NCBI GenBank assembly: GCA_037446255.1
Contig: JBBIIY010000004.1
Coordinates: 1 to 64,000, forward strand
DNA: 64,000 nucleotides
Reading direction: 5' to 3'
Source: Lithacetigena sp037446255 [NCBI: Coprothermobacterota bacterium]
GTDB taxonomy: Bacteria; Coprothermobacterota; HKB111
Shown: piece by piece, positions 8,362 to 18,909 of the stretch
Numbering within the stretch: the stretch's first letter is position 1
Layout of the letters: every line of letters starts with the position of its first letter
Translations under genes and position numbers: made by a program
The notes under the pieces: model-generated
Databases searched by the model: none
The model's input: the letters and a program-made list of their open reading frames with translations, nothing else
What the model was told of the DNA's origin: nothing

Positions 8362-8400
8362 TTCTTACGTTATATCATGCATTGAAAGGAGAAATTAACT

Positions 8401-9582
8401 ATGAAAAATATATATGACTATCTTGGATTAGTTGCATTCGGGGTTAAAGGAGGAGTGGTACTTCCAGGTGACGATATAGGGGAATTCGTAATAGAAACCC
8501 TGAGCAAATGCGTGCAAGACAACCTTATTTCAAACGGTGATATAATCTGTGTCACTGAATCAGTTGTTGCCAGGTCCCAGGATAATTTTGTATCGGTGGA
8601 TGAGATTGCCAAAACCCTAAAAAAGACACTTGACTTAAAAAGCAGCAGCACGGTGGGTGTTTTATTCCCTATTCTGAGCAGAAATCGCTTCTCTTCAATA
8701 CTCAAAGGGATAAGTCGGGCTACCGAAAAGGGAAAAGTGGTTCTCCAACTTTCATTTCCCTCTGATGAGGTAGGTAATAGGATAATTTCAGAAGAAACCC
8801 TTTATCATCTGGGGTTGGGACTGGACTCTTACATTAAAAAAGTGGAATTAAAAGGGGTATTCGTATCCCACCCGATAACTGGAGTGGACTACTTAGATTA
8901 TTACGAAGGAATCATTAAAGATGAGGGAGCTACACCTGATATTTATCTTTGCAATAACCCCCACCAGATTCTTTCTTACCCTATTGATGCCCTTATTGTC
9001 TCCACCATTCATAAGAGAATTGAAGACAAGGAAATTTTTATTAATGAATTTTCCAATGTCATTACCCTTCAGGAGGTTTTTAATAATCCCGAAAGTCCTT
9101 CCTGGTCAGAATGGGGTCTTCTGGGAAGCAATCTATCTGCTGGTGAAAATATCAAGTTAGCTCCCCGAGAGGCAAGCAAAGTTGCGGAGCATATTCAGGA
9201 AAAAATCATGGAAAAGTGGGGATTATCGGTAGAAGTAATAATTTACGGTGATGGAGCTTACAAAGACCCCGTAACCGGTATTTACGAACTGGCTGACCCT
9301 CAACCTGCTTTTGGTTTAACCAAGGGGTTGCTAAATCGCTGGAGGTTAGGTGTGAAATATAAGTATCTGGCTGATTCGCTATTCAGCGAAGGTAAATCTC
9401 GGGAAGAGATTGGAAAATGCATAACCGAAAGAAGAGAAATTCTAAAATGTACCCCTTCCAACGCTCATGAGGAACTGGGTACCACCCCACGAAGGTCAGA
9501 AGATTTGATTGCCAGCCTGGCTGATTTAGTGAGCGGTTCTGCGGATGCCGCCACTCCGGTAGTGGTGGTTAAAGGTTTTTAA
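8401..9582 (+). CDS. CofE-like F420-0:gamma-glutamyl ligase family protein
   Basis: This 393-residue protein matches the long, non-archaeal branch of the F420_ligase family (Pfam PF01996). Visible cues are GDIICVTESVVARSQ near 46-60, an early LSRNRFSSILKGI motif, and VIIYGDGAYKDPVTGIYELADP in the second half. CofE adds glutamate to F420-0 with GTP, but family members in Firmicutes that lack F420 have unknown amino-acid ligase activity. A strong GAAAGGAG ribosome site precedes the ATG. The next gene starts directly at its stop codon. No other F420 genes are in the window. Confidence 0.75.
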   Translation: MKNIYDYLGLVAFGVKGGVVLPGDDIGEFVIETLSKCVQDNLISNGDIICVTESVVARSQDNFVSVDEIAKTLKKTLDLKSSSTVGVLFPILSRNRFSSILKGISRATEKGKVVLQLSFPSDEVGNRIISEETLYHLGLGLDSYIKKVELKGVFVSHPITGVDYLDYYEGIIKDEGATPDIYLCNNPHQILSYPIDALIVSTIHKRIEDKEIFINEFSNVITLQEVFNNPESPSWSEWGLLGSNLSAGENIKLAPREASKVAEHIQEKIMEKWGLSVEVIIYGDGAYKDPVTGIYELADPQPAFGLTKGLLNRWRLGVKYKYLADSLFSEGKSREEIGKCITERREILKCTPSNAHEELGTTPRRSEDLIASLADLVSGSADAATPVVVVKGF

Positions 9583-10695
9583 GTGAAAAAATTAATACTT
9601 TTAATTTTTTCATTGCTACTATTGCCCATAGCAAGCAATGTCTGGGCTCAAGCAGGAGAGTTTTCTGAAAATCAACTTCAATGGTATAGGGGTACTGTAT
9701 TAGAGATTATCAGTGAAAAACCATCCTCATCTCTTGAAGGAACCAGTCTGAAAGAAACTATCCAGATTTTGAAGGTGAGAGTTAATAGCGGCCAGTATAA
9801 AGGAAAAGTGTTTGAAGTAGAAAATCATCTTACCGGACAACCGGTTTTTGATGTTAAAGTTAAAAAAGGAGACAGGGTGTTGCTGTTAATTGATGAAGAT
9901 AAGGGCAAGGTAGCAAACATTTACCTGGCTGATATGGAGCGAGACAGGTCAATATATTTATTATCAGGCTTATTTGTTTTAGCAGTGGTCTTCTTTGCTG
10001 GAGCTCAGGGTTTAAGGTCTTTAATTGGACTTATTCTGACAATTTTTCTTCTGGTAGGGGTGTTTTTGCCGTTAGCAGCTGCAGGACATAAGCCCCTTAA
10101 TTTAACCCTTTTGATTGCGGGTATCTCCTCCCTGGTTACTTTTTTGCTGGTTGGTGGGCTAAAAAGAAAAACCCTGGCGGGTATTATGGGAACCTGGGGT
10201 GGGATAGGTTTTTCTTACCTGTTGGTAATATATTTTGGCAAGAGCGCTTACCTTAAGGGATTGGTGGAAGAAGAAGCCCAGATGCTTCAAATGACTGAAG
10301 GTTTTAGTACTTTTGATTTTCAGGGGCTTATTTTTAGCGCTATACTGATAGGCGCTTTAGGGGCAGTGATGGATGTAGCCATGTCGGTGGCTTCTGCCAT
10401 TTCGGAGGTTAAAACCGCTAACCCCGCTTTTACCAGAAATGACTTAATTAAATCAGGTTTCAATGTGGGAAGGGATATTATCGGAACTATGACCAATACT
10501 TTAGTACTGGCTTATATGGGGGGAGCGTTACCCATCCTGTTGTTATTTATGGTGTATAACCCTCCTTATATAAAAATGATAAACCTGGAATTAATTTCCA
10601 CCGAGTTTATCAGGGCTTTGGTAGGTAGTCTTGGCTTGATCTTTACCGCACCCATAACAACTATCATTGCCTCCGTCCTGGAAAGCAAGAGGTGA
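9583..10695 (+). CDS. YibE/F family membrane protein
   Basis: The GTG start directly follows the upstream stop. A signal-type hydrophobic segment (1-22, ending near WAQA) precedes an external beta-rich region of about 100 residues (VLEIISEK, KGDRVLLLID). About seven membrane helices follow from residue 126 to the end. The GALGAVMDVAMSVASAI stretch with NVGRDIIGTMTNTLVLAYMGG is the conserved core of YibE/F proteins. Their role is unknown; transport has been suggested. It is translationally linked to the CofE-like gene and followed three bases later by the DUF502 gene. Confidence 0.85.
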   Translation: MKKLILLIFSLLLLPIASNVWAQAGEFSENQLQWYRGTVLEIISEKPSSSLEGTSLKETIQILKVRVNSGQYKGKVFEVENHLTGQPVFDVKVKKGDRVLLLIDEDKGKVANIYLADMERDRSIYLLSGLFVLAVVFFAGAQGLRSLIGLILTIFLLVGVFLPLAAAGHKPLNLTLLIAGISSLVTFLLVGGLKRKTLAGIMGTWGGIGFSYLLVIYFGKSAYLKGLVEEEAQMLQMTEGFSTFDFQGLIFSAILIGALGAVMDVAMSVASAISEVKTANPAFTRNDLIKSGFNVGRDIIGTMTNTLVLAYMGGALPILLLFMVYNPPYIKMINLELISTEFIRALVGSLGLIFTAPITTIIASVLESKR

Positions 10696-10698
10696 AAA

Positions 10699-11349
10699 AT
10701 GTTCAATTTTAAAAAAATAATAACTGAAATTACCTGGCCAAAACTACGAAGGTATTTGTTTACAGGTATTTTAACTTTGTTGCCGATAGTGGTAACTATT
10801 TATGTGTTGTGGACACTTTTTATTTTGGTTGACTCGATACTGGGAAGAATTCTTTACAGTTTATTAGGTGAAAATATCTGGGGCCTGGGGTTATTAGCTT
10901 TTTTAGCCCTGGCTTTTGTTGTGGGGATGTTCGTTACCAATGTTATAGGCAGACTCTTTTTTGGTTGGATGGAAACTTTGATTAAAAAATTGCCCTTAGC
11001 TAACGTAATTTATAACACGGTTAAACAGATGAGTGATGCTATATTTCCTGACAAGGAGGGAAAAAAGAGTGCTTTCAGACGGGTGGTGTTGGTTCAATAC
11101 CCGAGACCGGGCATATTTTCCCTGGGGTTTGTTACCGGTGAAGGACATGAGTTTAAAGAGCATTCTAATATTGACCTGATAAAAGTTTTCATAGTATCTA
11201 CTCCTAATCCTACTACCGGTTTTTTGGTCTTTGTTCCACGAGAAGACCTCATTGATACCGACTTCACTATAGAAGAGGGTATGAGGATTGCTATTTCTGG
11301 AGGAACAGCCAATATCCACCGTAAGAAAAAAAGAGAAAATAAAATATGA
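10699..11349 (+). CDS. DUF502 family membrane protein
   Basis: This 216-residue protein has two membrane segments near 20-47 and 60-82 (TGILTLLPIVVTIYVLW, LGLLAFLALAFVVGMF), then a soluble domain with LPLANVIYNTVKQ and VFVPREDL followed by GMRIAISGG. That is the DUF502 pattern. The molecular role is unknown. It has an AGGTG-type ribosome site and overlaps the PAP2 gene by four bases. Confidence 0.82.
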   Translation: MFNFKKIITEITWPKLRRYLFTGILTLLPIVVTIYVLWTLFILVDSILGRILYSLLGENIWGLGLLAFLALAFVVGMFVTNVIGRLFFGWMETLIKKLPLANVIYNTVKQMSDAIFPDKEGKKSAFRRVVLVQYPRPGIFSLGFVTGEGHEFKEHSNIDLIKVFIVSTPNPTTGFLVFVPREDLIDTDFTIEEGMRIAISGGTANIHRKKKRENKI

Positions 11350-12251
11350 TTGAGGGAATAAGAGAGTTTTTACTGCAGATGGTTCCAGCAGGAACCGAAG
11401 CTATAATTTATCTACAGAGTTTTAGAGACGCCTTGCTGGATAGATTATTTATGCTGATTACCTTCCTGGGAGATGAGAAATTTTATCTCATCCTGTTTTT
11501 AGTCGTTTACCTGTCAGTTGATAAGCGTTGGGGTAAGGGTTTAGCTTACATTTTACTTATCTCTACTTATATTAATCTGCTTATCAAAGATGTTATTGCC
11601 ATACCCCGACCAGATGACTTACGAATTTCTATCCTGAAATCTGAAACCTCTTTCTCTTTTCCCAGCGGTCATGCTCAGGTACCTCTTTCCTCTTATGGTT
11701 TTCTCGGTTTAAGAGTTAATAAGTGGTCTGTTTGGTTAGTTTTTATACCTCTGATACTTATGATTGGATTGTCACGAATTTATATCGGAGTGCATTATCC
11801 TCAGGATTTATTAGGAGGCTGGTTAATAGGCTTATTTATACTGATAATCTGTGAGGGCATTCTACTCCGTAGAAATAACTTACCTCCATTATTAGCTTTT
11901 ATTCTGGCTATTTTTCTCCCGCTTTTCATGATATTACTTTTTCATACAAGGGAAAGCGTCAAAACCATGGCCCTTTTAATGGGTGTTTCTCTCGGTTTTC
12001 AGTTAGAGGTGGCTTTAGTAGATTTTGAGGTTGATGGCTTACTTCTCCAAAAGATAGTTAGAGTTTTAGTGGCTTTACCAATCATAGCCTCAGTCTGGTA
12101 TGGTTTAAAAATTACTTTACCTGATTTACTTATTTTTGTTTTCATCCGCTACCTGATATTGGGACTTACTATATCATTTTTCATTCCCAGTTTATTAAAC
12201 AGGTTGAAGTTAGTAAAAATAAGAAATAGTTTAACCTGGAGAAATAATTAA
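11346..12251 (+). CDS. PAP2-family membrane phosphatase
   Basis: This is an acid-phosphatase-like integral membrane protein of 301 residues. The three family motifs appear in order: KDVIAIPRP (about 82-90), FPSGHA (about 105-110) and SRIYIGVHYPQDLLGG (about 140-155). Substrates of this family are lipid phosphates such as phosphatidic acid or undecaprenyl diphosphate. Several further hydrophobic helices fill the C-terminal half. Its start overlaps the DUF502 stop, so the two are translationally coupled. The substrate cannot be told from sequence. Confidence 0.85.
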   Translation: MIEGIREFLLQMVPAGTEAIIYLQSFRDALLDRLFMLITFLGDEKFYLILFLVVYLSVDKRWGKGLAYILLISTYINLLIKDVIAIPRPDDLRISILKSETSFSFPSGHAQVPLSSYGFLGLRVNKWSVWLVFIPLILMIGLSRIYIGVHYPQDLLGGWLIGLFILIICEGILLRRNNLPPLLAFILAIFLPLFMILLFHTRESVKTMALLMGVSLGFQLEVALVDFEVDGLLLQKIVRVLVALPIIASVWYGLKITLPDLLIFVFIRYLILGLTISFFIPSLLNRLKLVKIRNSLTWRNN

Positions 12252-12285
12252 ACTACTATTTATCTGTCAATTATGATTATCTCTA

Positions 12286-12314
12286 TTGACTTATAATTAC
12301 TAATACTGTATAAA
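12286..12314 (+). promoter_or_regulatory. Promoter of the PAS/HD-GYP/NAD synthetase gene group
   Basis: TTGACT (12286-12291) and TATAAA (12309-12314) lie 17 bases apart, leaving a leader of about 48 bases before the ATG at 12369. An AAGGGAGTG ribosome site lies in that leader. Confidence 0.65.
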
Positions 12315-12368
12315 CTTAATTGTATAAAATACCTATAATTTTACATTACATGAAGGGAGTGTTAATAA

Positions 12369-13004
12369 ATGGATATAAATTCTTCTGGTACTGATAAAGA
12401 AGAAACTTTTACTGACATAGACCATGCCTGTATCTTTAAAAAAATATTAGAAGGAAAATACCAGAGCGAAGATATTGATTTGTTCAATATTAGAAATATG
12501 TGTCTTACTTTCGGGATACTTGACATTATCGGTGACAGAGTTTCCCTCGTTGATAAAGATTTCAATTTAGTTCTATATAACCAGGCTTATTACGATTATT
12601 ACGGTAAAAACAATTCTGGGGTTTTTGGAAAAAAATGTTATTTCGTGGAATATGGTAGAGACAAGCCCTGTTTTGAGGATGGCCTGGAGTGTCCTGTAAC
12701 GAAGGTTTTACAAACAGGGAAAAACTATCTAAGGTTAGATTATTCCACCGATAAAGAAGGTAACCAAATTGTAAATGAGGTCAAAGCCTATCCCATCAAT
12801 GATAATCAAGGTAACGCCATGCTGTTTTTATTTGCCGAGAAGGATGTGACAACATCAAAAAAGCTGGAAAACGAGCTCCAGGAAAAGGTTAGAGAACTAC
12901 AGGAGTTTTATGATATAGCCATTGGACGTGAACTGCGAATGATGGAGTTGAAGGAGGAAGTTGATAAACTTAAATCTGAATTAAGTGAATATAAGAAGAG
13001 ATGA
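12369..13004 (+). CDS. PAS-domain protein with Cys motif and C-terminal coiled coil
   Basis: This is a soluble 211-residue protein. A PAS fold spans about 50-155 (ISLVD-type start, KAYPINDNQGNAMLFLFAEKDVT end). In it, GKKCYFVEYGRDKPC followed by LECP places three cysteines in a pattern common in PAS domains of anaerobes, possibly for a metal or redox cofactor. The last 50 residues are charged heptads (coiled coil). No output domain is present. It overlaps the HD-GYP gene by four bases, so it is probably a partner or sensor subunit of that protein. Confidence 0.75.
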   Translation: MDINSSGTDKEETFTDIDHACIFKKILEGKYQSEDIDLFNIRNMCLTFGILDIIGDRVSLVDKDFNLVLYNQAYYDYYGKNNSGVFGKKCYFVEYGRDKPCFEDGLECPVTKVLQTGKNYLRLDYSTDKEGNQIVNEVKAYPINDNQGNAMLFLFAEKDVTTSKKLENELQEKVRELQEFYDIAIGRELRMMELKEEVDKLKSELSEYKKR

Positions 13005-14596
13005 AAAACAAGCTTGGTTATTTGATTATTATTCTGGGATGGGTTTCATTTGCATTTGTCCTGATTTATGACTATTATCGTTACGGCTCAGGATTCCTGA
13101 ACCGGTTTATTTACCCCAGAGATTTTTATGATTTTATTTTTAGCCTGCAAATAGCGGCCTTACCTTTACTATTTACTGTAATCGGAAGTACCATAAACGG
13201 AAGGTTCAGGCTCCTGGAAAACCTTAGCCAAGCGGAAAGTAACTACCGTGATTTATACGAAAACGCTCCTGTGGGATACCATTCCTTGGGTGCAGACACC
13301 ACTATTTTAGAAGTGAATAACACCTGGCTAAAAATGTTTGGGTATCGCCATGAAGATATTGTGGGGAAGGTCAGGCTTATAGACCTGGTTTCTGATAAAT
13401 ATCGGGAGTCCTTCCTCTCAGCCTTCCAGAGCTTAAAAAATAAAGGTAGCATAGAAAACTTCTGTTATGAAATAAGGAAAAATAATGGTACTTACATACC
13501 CGTAATTGTTAATACTAATGCTATCTATGATGATGAGGGAAATTTCCTTAAAAATCGGTCAGCTGTTAAAGATAATTCTGTCCAAGTAGCCTACCAAATT
13601 TCTTTGAAAGAATCAGCCATGGAGTGGAGGGATACCTTTGATACCATGCCTAATGGTGTCATGCTGTTGGATAAAGATATTACCATCAAGAAAATTAATA
13701 AGTATATGATAGATGTTATGGGTCTTTCCTTTGATGAAGCCATAGGAAAGAAGTATTATGAAGTAGTATATGGCACTTTAGAATATCCTGCAGACTGTCC
13801 CATAAAGGAAGTTTTTGAAAAATTAGCACCTGTTAACAGAGAGGTATTTAATAAAAAGTTGAATCGTTTTTTCAAGTTGAATTTTACCCCTATTTTTGAG
13901 GAACAAAATAATACGGTTCATTATATTATACAAACTTTGACTGATATTTCCGATATTAAAGACAGGGAAGTCAAGTTAAAAGAAAGCAGAACTGCTTTTT
14001 ATAATATGCTGAAGGATATAGATTTTGCCTATAAAGATCTCAAGGAGTTACATGAAGGTTTGATATTTTCCCTGGCTAAAGCAGTGGACGCGAAAAGTCC
14101 CTGGACAAAAAACCATTCAGAGTTAGTTTCTCGTTATTCGGTTATGATAGGTAAGGAACTGGGTTTAAACGCAAAAGAAATAGATACTTTAAGGGTTGCT
14201 GCTATTTTACACGATATCGGGAAAATAGGTATTTATGATTCTATTCTCTATAAACCGGGTAGTTTAACCAGCGACGAGTATTCACTGGTTAAACTACACT
14301 CCGAGAGAGGCGCAGAAATTATCAGTCATATACGGCAATTGGAAAATATTTCCACGATTATTAAATACCACCACGAAAGATTTGATGGTACCGGGTATCC
14401 AGCTGGGTTAATCAGCAACCAGATTCCTTTCTATTCCCGTATTATTGCAGTAGCTGATGCTTATGAATCCATGACTTCAGACAGGCCTTACAGGCCGGTA
14501 CTGGGTAAAGAGCTGGCTATTGAAGAACTTAACAGATATGCAGGTTGCCAATTTGACCCTGACATAGTTAAAGCCTTTATAAAGTCCTTAACTTGA
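13001..14596 (+). CDS. Membrane PAS/PAS/HD-GYP cyclic-di-GMP phosphodiesterase
   Basis: 531 residues: two membrane segments (about 5-23 and 47-65), a first PAS domain (about 83-195), a second PAS domain (about 208-320), and an HD-GYP domain (about 345-530). HD lies in LHDIGKIG (403-410), and HHERFDGTGYP at 457-467 matches the HHExxDGxGYP signature, so the domain should be active in hydrolysing cyclic di-GMP. The second PAS keeps only one of the upstream protein's cysteines. A diguanylate cyclase is encoded at 22052-23437. Its start overlaps the PAS gene and nadE-type genes follow. Confidence 0.9.
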   Translation: MKNKLGYLIIILGWVSFAFVLIYDYYRYGSGFLNRFIYPRDFYDFIFSLQIAALPLLFTVIGSTINGRFRLLENLSQAESNYRDLYENAPVGYHSLGADTTILEVNNTWLKMFGYRHEDIVGKVRLIDLVSDKYRESFLSAFQSLKNKGSIENFCYEIRKNNGTYIPVIVNTNAIYDDEGNFLKNRSAVKDNSVQVAYQISLKESAMEWRDTFDTMPNGVMLLDKDITIKKINKYMIDVMGLSFDEAIGKKYYEVVYGTLEYPADCPIKEVFEKLAPVNREVFNKKLNRFFKLNFTPIFEEQNNTVHYIIQTLTDISDIKDREVKLKESRTAFYNMLKDIDFAYKDLKELHEGLIFSLAKAVDAKSPWTKNHSELVSRYSVMIGKELGLNAKEIDTLRVAAILHDIGKIGIYDSILYKPGSLTSDEYSLVKLHSERGAEIISHIRQLENISTIIKYHHERFDGTGYPAGLISNQIPFYSRIIAVADAYESMTSDRPYRPVLGKELAIEELNRYAGCQFDPDIVKAFIKSLT

Positions 14597-14612
14597 TACA
14601 TCAGGAGTAGAT

Positions 14613-15452
14613 ATGTTGAAACTTGGTATTGCCCAGATTAACCCTGTTTTAAATGATTTAAAACTCAACAAGGAGAAGCATCTGTCCTTATTGGAGAGAG
14701 CTATCTCCGAGAAAGTAAATGTGTTGGTTTTTCCTGAACTATCTCTTACAGGCTACTATCTGCTGGATGGGGTAGCTGAAGCCTCCCTTACTCTTAATTC
14801 ACCCTTTCTTAATGATTTCAAGAAAATCTCTAAAGAAATCAGCTTCTCTCTGGGTATGGTAGAAAAAGGAACCGATTTTAATCCTTATATTTCACAGTTA
14901 TTTTTTGAAAAGGGAGAGATTAAAGGGGTTCATCGTAAGGTTTATCTACCAACTCATGGGATTTTTGAGGATTTAAAATATTTTGCCCGGGGGAAAAAAG
15001 TGGAAGTAATTGATTCTCGCTATGGAAAGATTGGTATGCTTATTTGCCGTGATTTCATGCATCTGAGCCTTAATCTATTACTTTCTCTTCAAGGAATGAA
15101 TATATTACTTTTATCATCAGCTATTCCGGTGAGGGGTCTGGATAAAGAAAAGGGCTTTTCGGTGAAAGAGTCTGTTGAATACCTGCTCAGATCTTTAGCT
15201 AATTATCTAAATGTTTTTATAGCCTTTTCCAGTAGGGGAGGGTTTGAAGAAGGCATCGCTTTTATGGGATCTTCGCTGATTTTAAATAATTATGGTTTCA
15301 TAGTTAAAGAGGGAGCATTCATGGATGAAGATTTTCTAACCTCTTCTATTAACCTGGAAGATATATACAAAAAGAACATAGTTTTTCCGCTTAATCGTGA
15401 AGAGGACTTGCTGATGTTTAAAGAAAATCTCGGGATGATAGGAAATGATTAA
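14613..15452 (+). CDS. Nitrilase-family glutaminase, stand-alone partner of NadE
   Basis: This 279-residue carbon-nitrogen hydrolase has the full catalytic set: E42 (FPELSLTGY), K109 (HRKVYLPT) and C145 (MLICRDF). The overall pattern matches the N-terminal glutaminase domain of glutamine-dependent NAD synthetases. It would release ammonia from glutamine for the synthetase encoded next, whose start overlaps this gene by eight bases. In most bacteria the two domains are one polypeptide. It could instead be an unrelated amidase, but context favours the NadE role. A CAGGAG ribosome site precedes the ATG. Confidence 0.8.
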   Translation: MLKLGIAQINPVLNDLKLNKEKHLSLLERAISEKVNVLVFPELSLTGYYLLDGVAEASLTLNSPFLNDFKKISKEISFSLGMVEKGTDFNPYISQLFFEKGEIKGVHRKVYLPTHGIFEDLKYFARGKKVEVIDSRYGKIGMLICRDFMHLSLNLLLSLQGMNILLLSSAIPVRGLDKEKGFSVKESVEYLLRSLANYLNVFIAFSSRGGFEEGIAFMGSSLILNNYGFIVKEGAFMDEDFLTSSINLEDIYKKNIVFPLNREEDLLMFKENLGMIGND

Positions 15453-16275
15453 TTTGAATGGTGAGCTCACTAAAAAATTACTCCTGAATTTCATTCTTGA
15501 CCAGAAAGAGAAGACAGGAGCCGAATCTATGGTTTTTGGTCTGTCAGGTGGGCTGGATTCCACCGTCACCGCTTATTTGCTTAAAGAAGCTCTGGGGAAT
15601 GATGTTCTGGCTTTGATTTTACCTTATGGAGACTGGACGAAAAACGATGTTGAAGATGCCCTGATGGTTGCCAAAGAATTAAACCTGAACTACGAAATAT
15701 ATTCTTTAGATAAATTAGCTCTTCCTTATTTTGAAGATATGAAGGTGGAAGATAAGTTAAGACAGGGGAACTTTGTATCCCGCCTCAGGTTTAATGTGGT
15801 TTTTGATTTTTCCAAAAAATTAAAAGCTATTGTTGCTGGTTCCAGCAACAAAACTGAACTTCTTATGGGCTATGGAACCTGGTATGGAGATTTAGCAGCT
15901 TCTTTTTATCTTCTCGGTGATTTATACAAAACTCAGGTAAGAATCTTGGCTAAATATTTAAGAGTACCTGACTACATACTTTCTAAAGTCCCTACAGCAG
16001 GATTATGGCCTGGCCAAACCGATGAAGGCGAGATGGGCATTACCTATGAGGAGTTGGATAAAATACTTTATCTTCTGGTAGATAAAAGGAAAAGAGTGGA
16101 AGAGGTAGTTAGTGAAGGGTTTAGCGATAAAAAAGTGAGAAGGGTAGTGAAACAGGTTTTTGCTAGTGCTTTTAAGAGAAAGATTCCCATAATTCCTAAA
16201 CTTTCTCAACGAACTATAGGGGCAGATTTTCTCTATCTTAAAGAATACTGGCTTAGAGATTCAAAAGTAGAATAA
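15445..16275 (+). CDS. nadE: NAD synthetase (ammonia-dependent type domain)
   Basis: NadE amidates nicotinic acid adenine dinucleotide to NAD in an ATP-dependent reaction. The 276-residue protein has the P-loop SGGLDS at 34-39, GSSNKTELLMGY with YGTWYGDLAASF, and LYKTQVRILAKYL, followed by PTAGLWPGQTDEGEMG, all typical of the family. It lacks the glutaminase domain, which is supplied as the overlapping upstream gene. The stop is four bases from the stop of the convergent GNAT gene. Confidence 0.92.
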   Translation: MINLNGELTKKLLLNFILDQKEKTGAESMVFGLSGGLDSTVTAYLLKEALGNDVLALILPYGDWTKNDVEDALMVAKELNLNYEIYSLDKLALPYFEDMKVEDKLRQGNFVSRLRFNVVFDFSKKLKAIVAGSSNKTELLMGYGTWYGDLAASFYLLGDLYKTQVRILAKYLRVPDYILSKVPTAGLWPGQTDEGEMGITYEELDKILYLLVDKRKRVEEVVSEGFSDKKVRRVVKQVFASAFKRKIPIIPKLSQRTIGADFLYLKEYWLRDSKVE

Positions 16276-16278
16276 GTT

Positions 16279-17250
16279 TTATCTAACGAACTCTTTTTCA
16301 AACTGAATCCAGGCAGGTTGCCTGACAAAACCAAGCTTTTGGTTAATTCCCAGCATACTGGGATTTTCGGAATCATTCCAGGTTTTAATGGTATGATAAT
16401 TGTTCTTCTGTGCATATTCTATAACCTTTATTTTAAGAGCAATGGCTATACCTTTTCCCCGGAATTCCTGTCTTACCGCGGTTAGTCCTTGATAAAGCTG
16501 CGTGGAATCTGCTTTGGAGGTTGCCAGGTAACTCTCTCCCACATATAATTCTCCGGCTTTGGCTATAAAGAAAGCTTCCGGTAGCAAGTTAGGGGACTTA
16601 ATTACCTGCTTAATAAATTCCTCATAAGATACCGGGGTGTAGGTATCGGGCAGAGGCATATCACCCATAGTGGTTGTGTGGTGTTCATAAAGTTTTTCAT
16701 AAGCAGTTTCAGTTTTTCTAACTTCTTCAGCCAGAGTGGTAATTTCTATTCCGTGTTGCTGGATTTGGGAAACAGCTTGAACGAAATTATCTAAAACAAA
16801 TTCCTGTACCTGGAGTCTACTTTCCCAGGATCTCCTTTTTTCTTTAAAACCTCTATTTGTAATAAAAGATAGGCTGTCATGTTTATCTTCTCTACTACTG
16901 GTTCTGATAATTAAAGCATTTAAGGACACCCACTCCTTAAACAGGAGGTTATACAAATGAGAACCAATACCCTGTTTTTGCCACTCTGGGTGAACTGCCA
17001 GTTCAAGTGAAAACTTATGTGGATGATAAAGAATTGGTTCATGATAATAATAACCATAAGCTACCACTTCATCCTGCTTGTTGGTAGCAACATATTTTTT
17101 CATTAAGTATTTAGTGTGGTCGAAGTTACTAAACTCGTGCTCTAACTCCTCAATGGTAGTAGGATAGTCAGAGTATATCAGGTTTCTGATACTAACGAGA
17201 GAAGGCAAATCATCAACTTTGAATTCACGAATATTAATATTTTTAAGCAT
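16279..17250 (-). CDS. Tandem GNAT-domain acetyltransferase
   Basis: This 323-residue protein is made of two GNAT folds. The first, about 5-150, has LELAVHPEWQKQGIGSHLYNLL, the acetyl-CoA-binding QxxGxG motif. The second, about 160-320, has VRQEFRGKGIAIALKIK near 262-278 and NxxMLxINxKLGF near 298-312. Such proteins acetylate small molecules or peptides. The substrate is not predictable. It is a single gene, convergent with nadE and divergent from guaB. Confidence 0.85.
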   Translation of the reverse strand: MLKNINIREFKVDDLPSLVSIRNLIYSDYPTTIEELEHEFSNFDHTKYLMKKYVATNKQDEVVAYGYYYHEPILYHPHKFSLELAVHPEWQKQGIGSHLYNLLFKEWVSLNALIIRTSSREDKHDSLSFITNRGFKEKRRSWESRLQVQEFVLDNFVQAVSQIQQHGIEITTLAEEVRKTETAYEKLYEHHTTTMGDMPLPDTYTPVSYEEFIKQVIKSPNLLPEAFFIAKAGELYVGESYLATSKADSTQLYQGLTAVRQEFRGKGIAIALKIKVIEYAQKNNYHTIKTWNDSENPSMLGINQKLGFVRQPAWIQFEKEFVR

Positions 17251-17309
17251 TTATGTATAACCGTAATTTATAAAATTTAATGATTATATCACAAATAAAG
17301 ATTAATTGA

Positions 17310-18812
<1,503 letters not shown>

Positions 18813-18847
18813 TCTGCCAGGTTTATATCGCAGAAAATAAATATTTT

Positions 18848-18881
18848 TGGTATAATATAAGTCTATAAATTGAATTATACC
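18848..18881 (+). promoter_or_regulatory. Extended -10 promoter with an inverted repeat before rpmB
   Basis: TGGTATAAT (18848-18856) is an extended -10 box. GGTATAAT (18849-18856) is repeated in inverse as ATTATACC (18874-18881), so a potential stem or operator overlaps the -10 box and the first transcribed bases. The ribosome site AAGGAGG follows at about 18892. Confidence 0.5.
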
Positions 18882-18909
18882 TTTTGGATTTTAAGGAGGC
18901 TAATTATAA

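Noticed and set aside
8401-9582. Claim that the organism makes coenzyme F420
   Set aside because: A CofE-like protein alone is not enough; the long bacterial branch occurs in species without F420 and no other cof gene is in the window.
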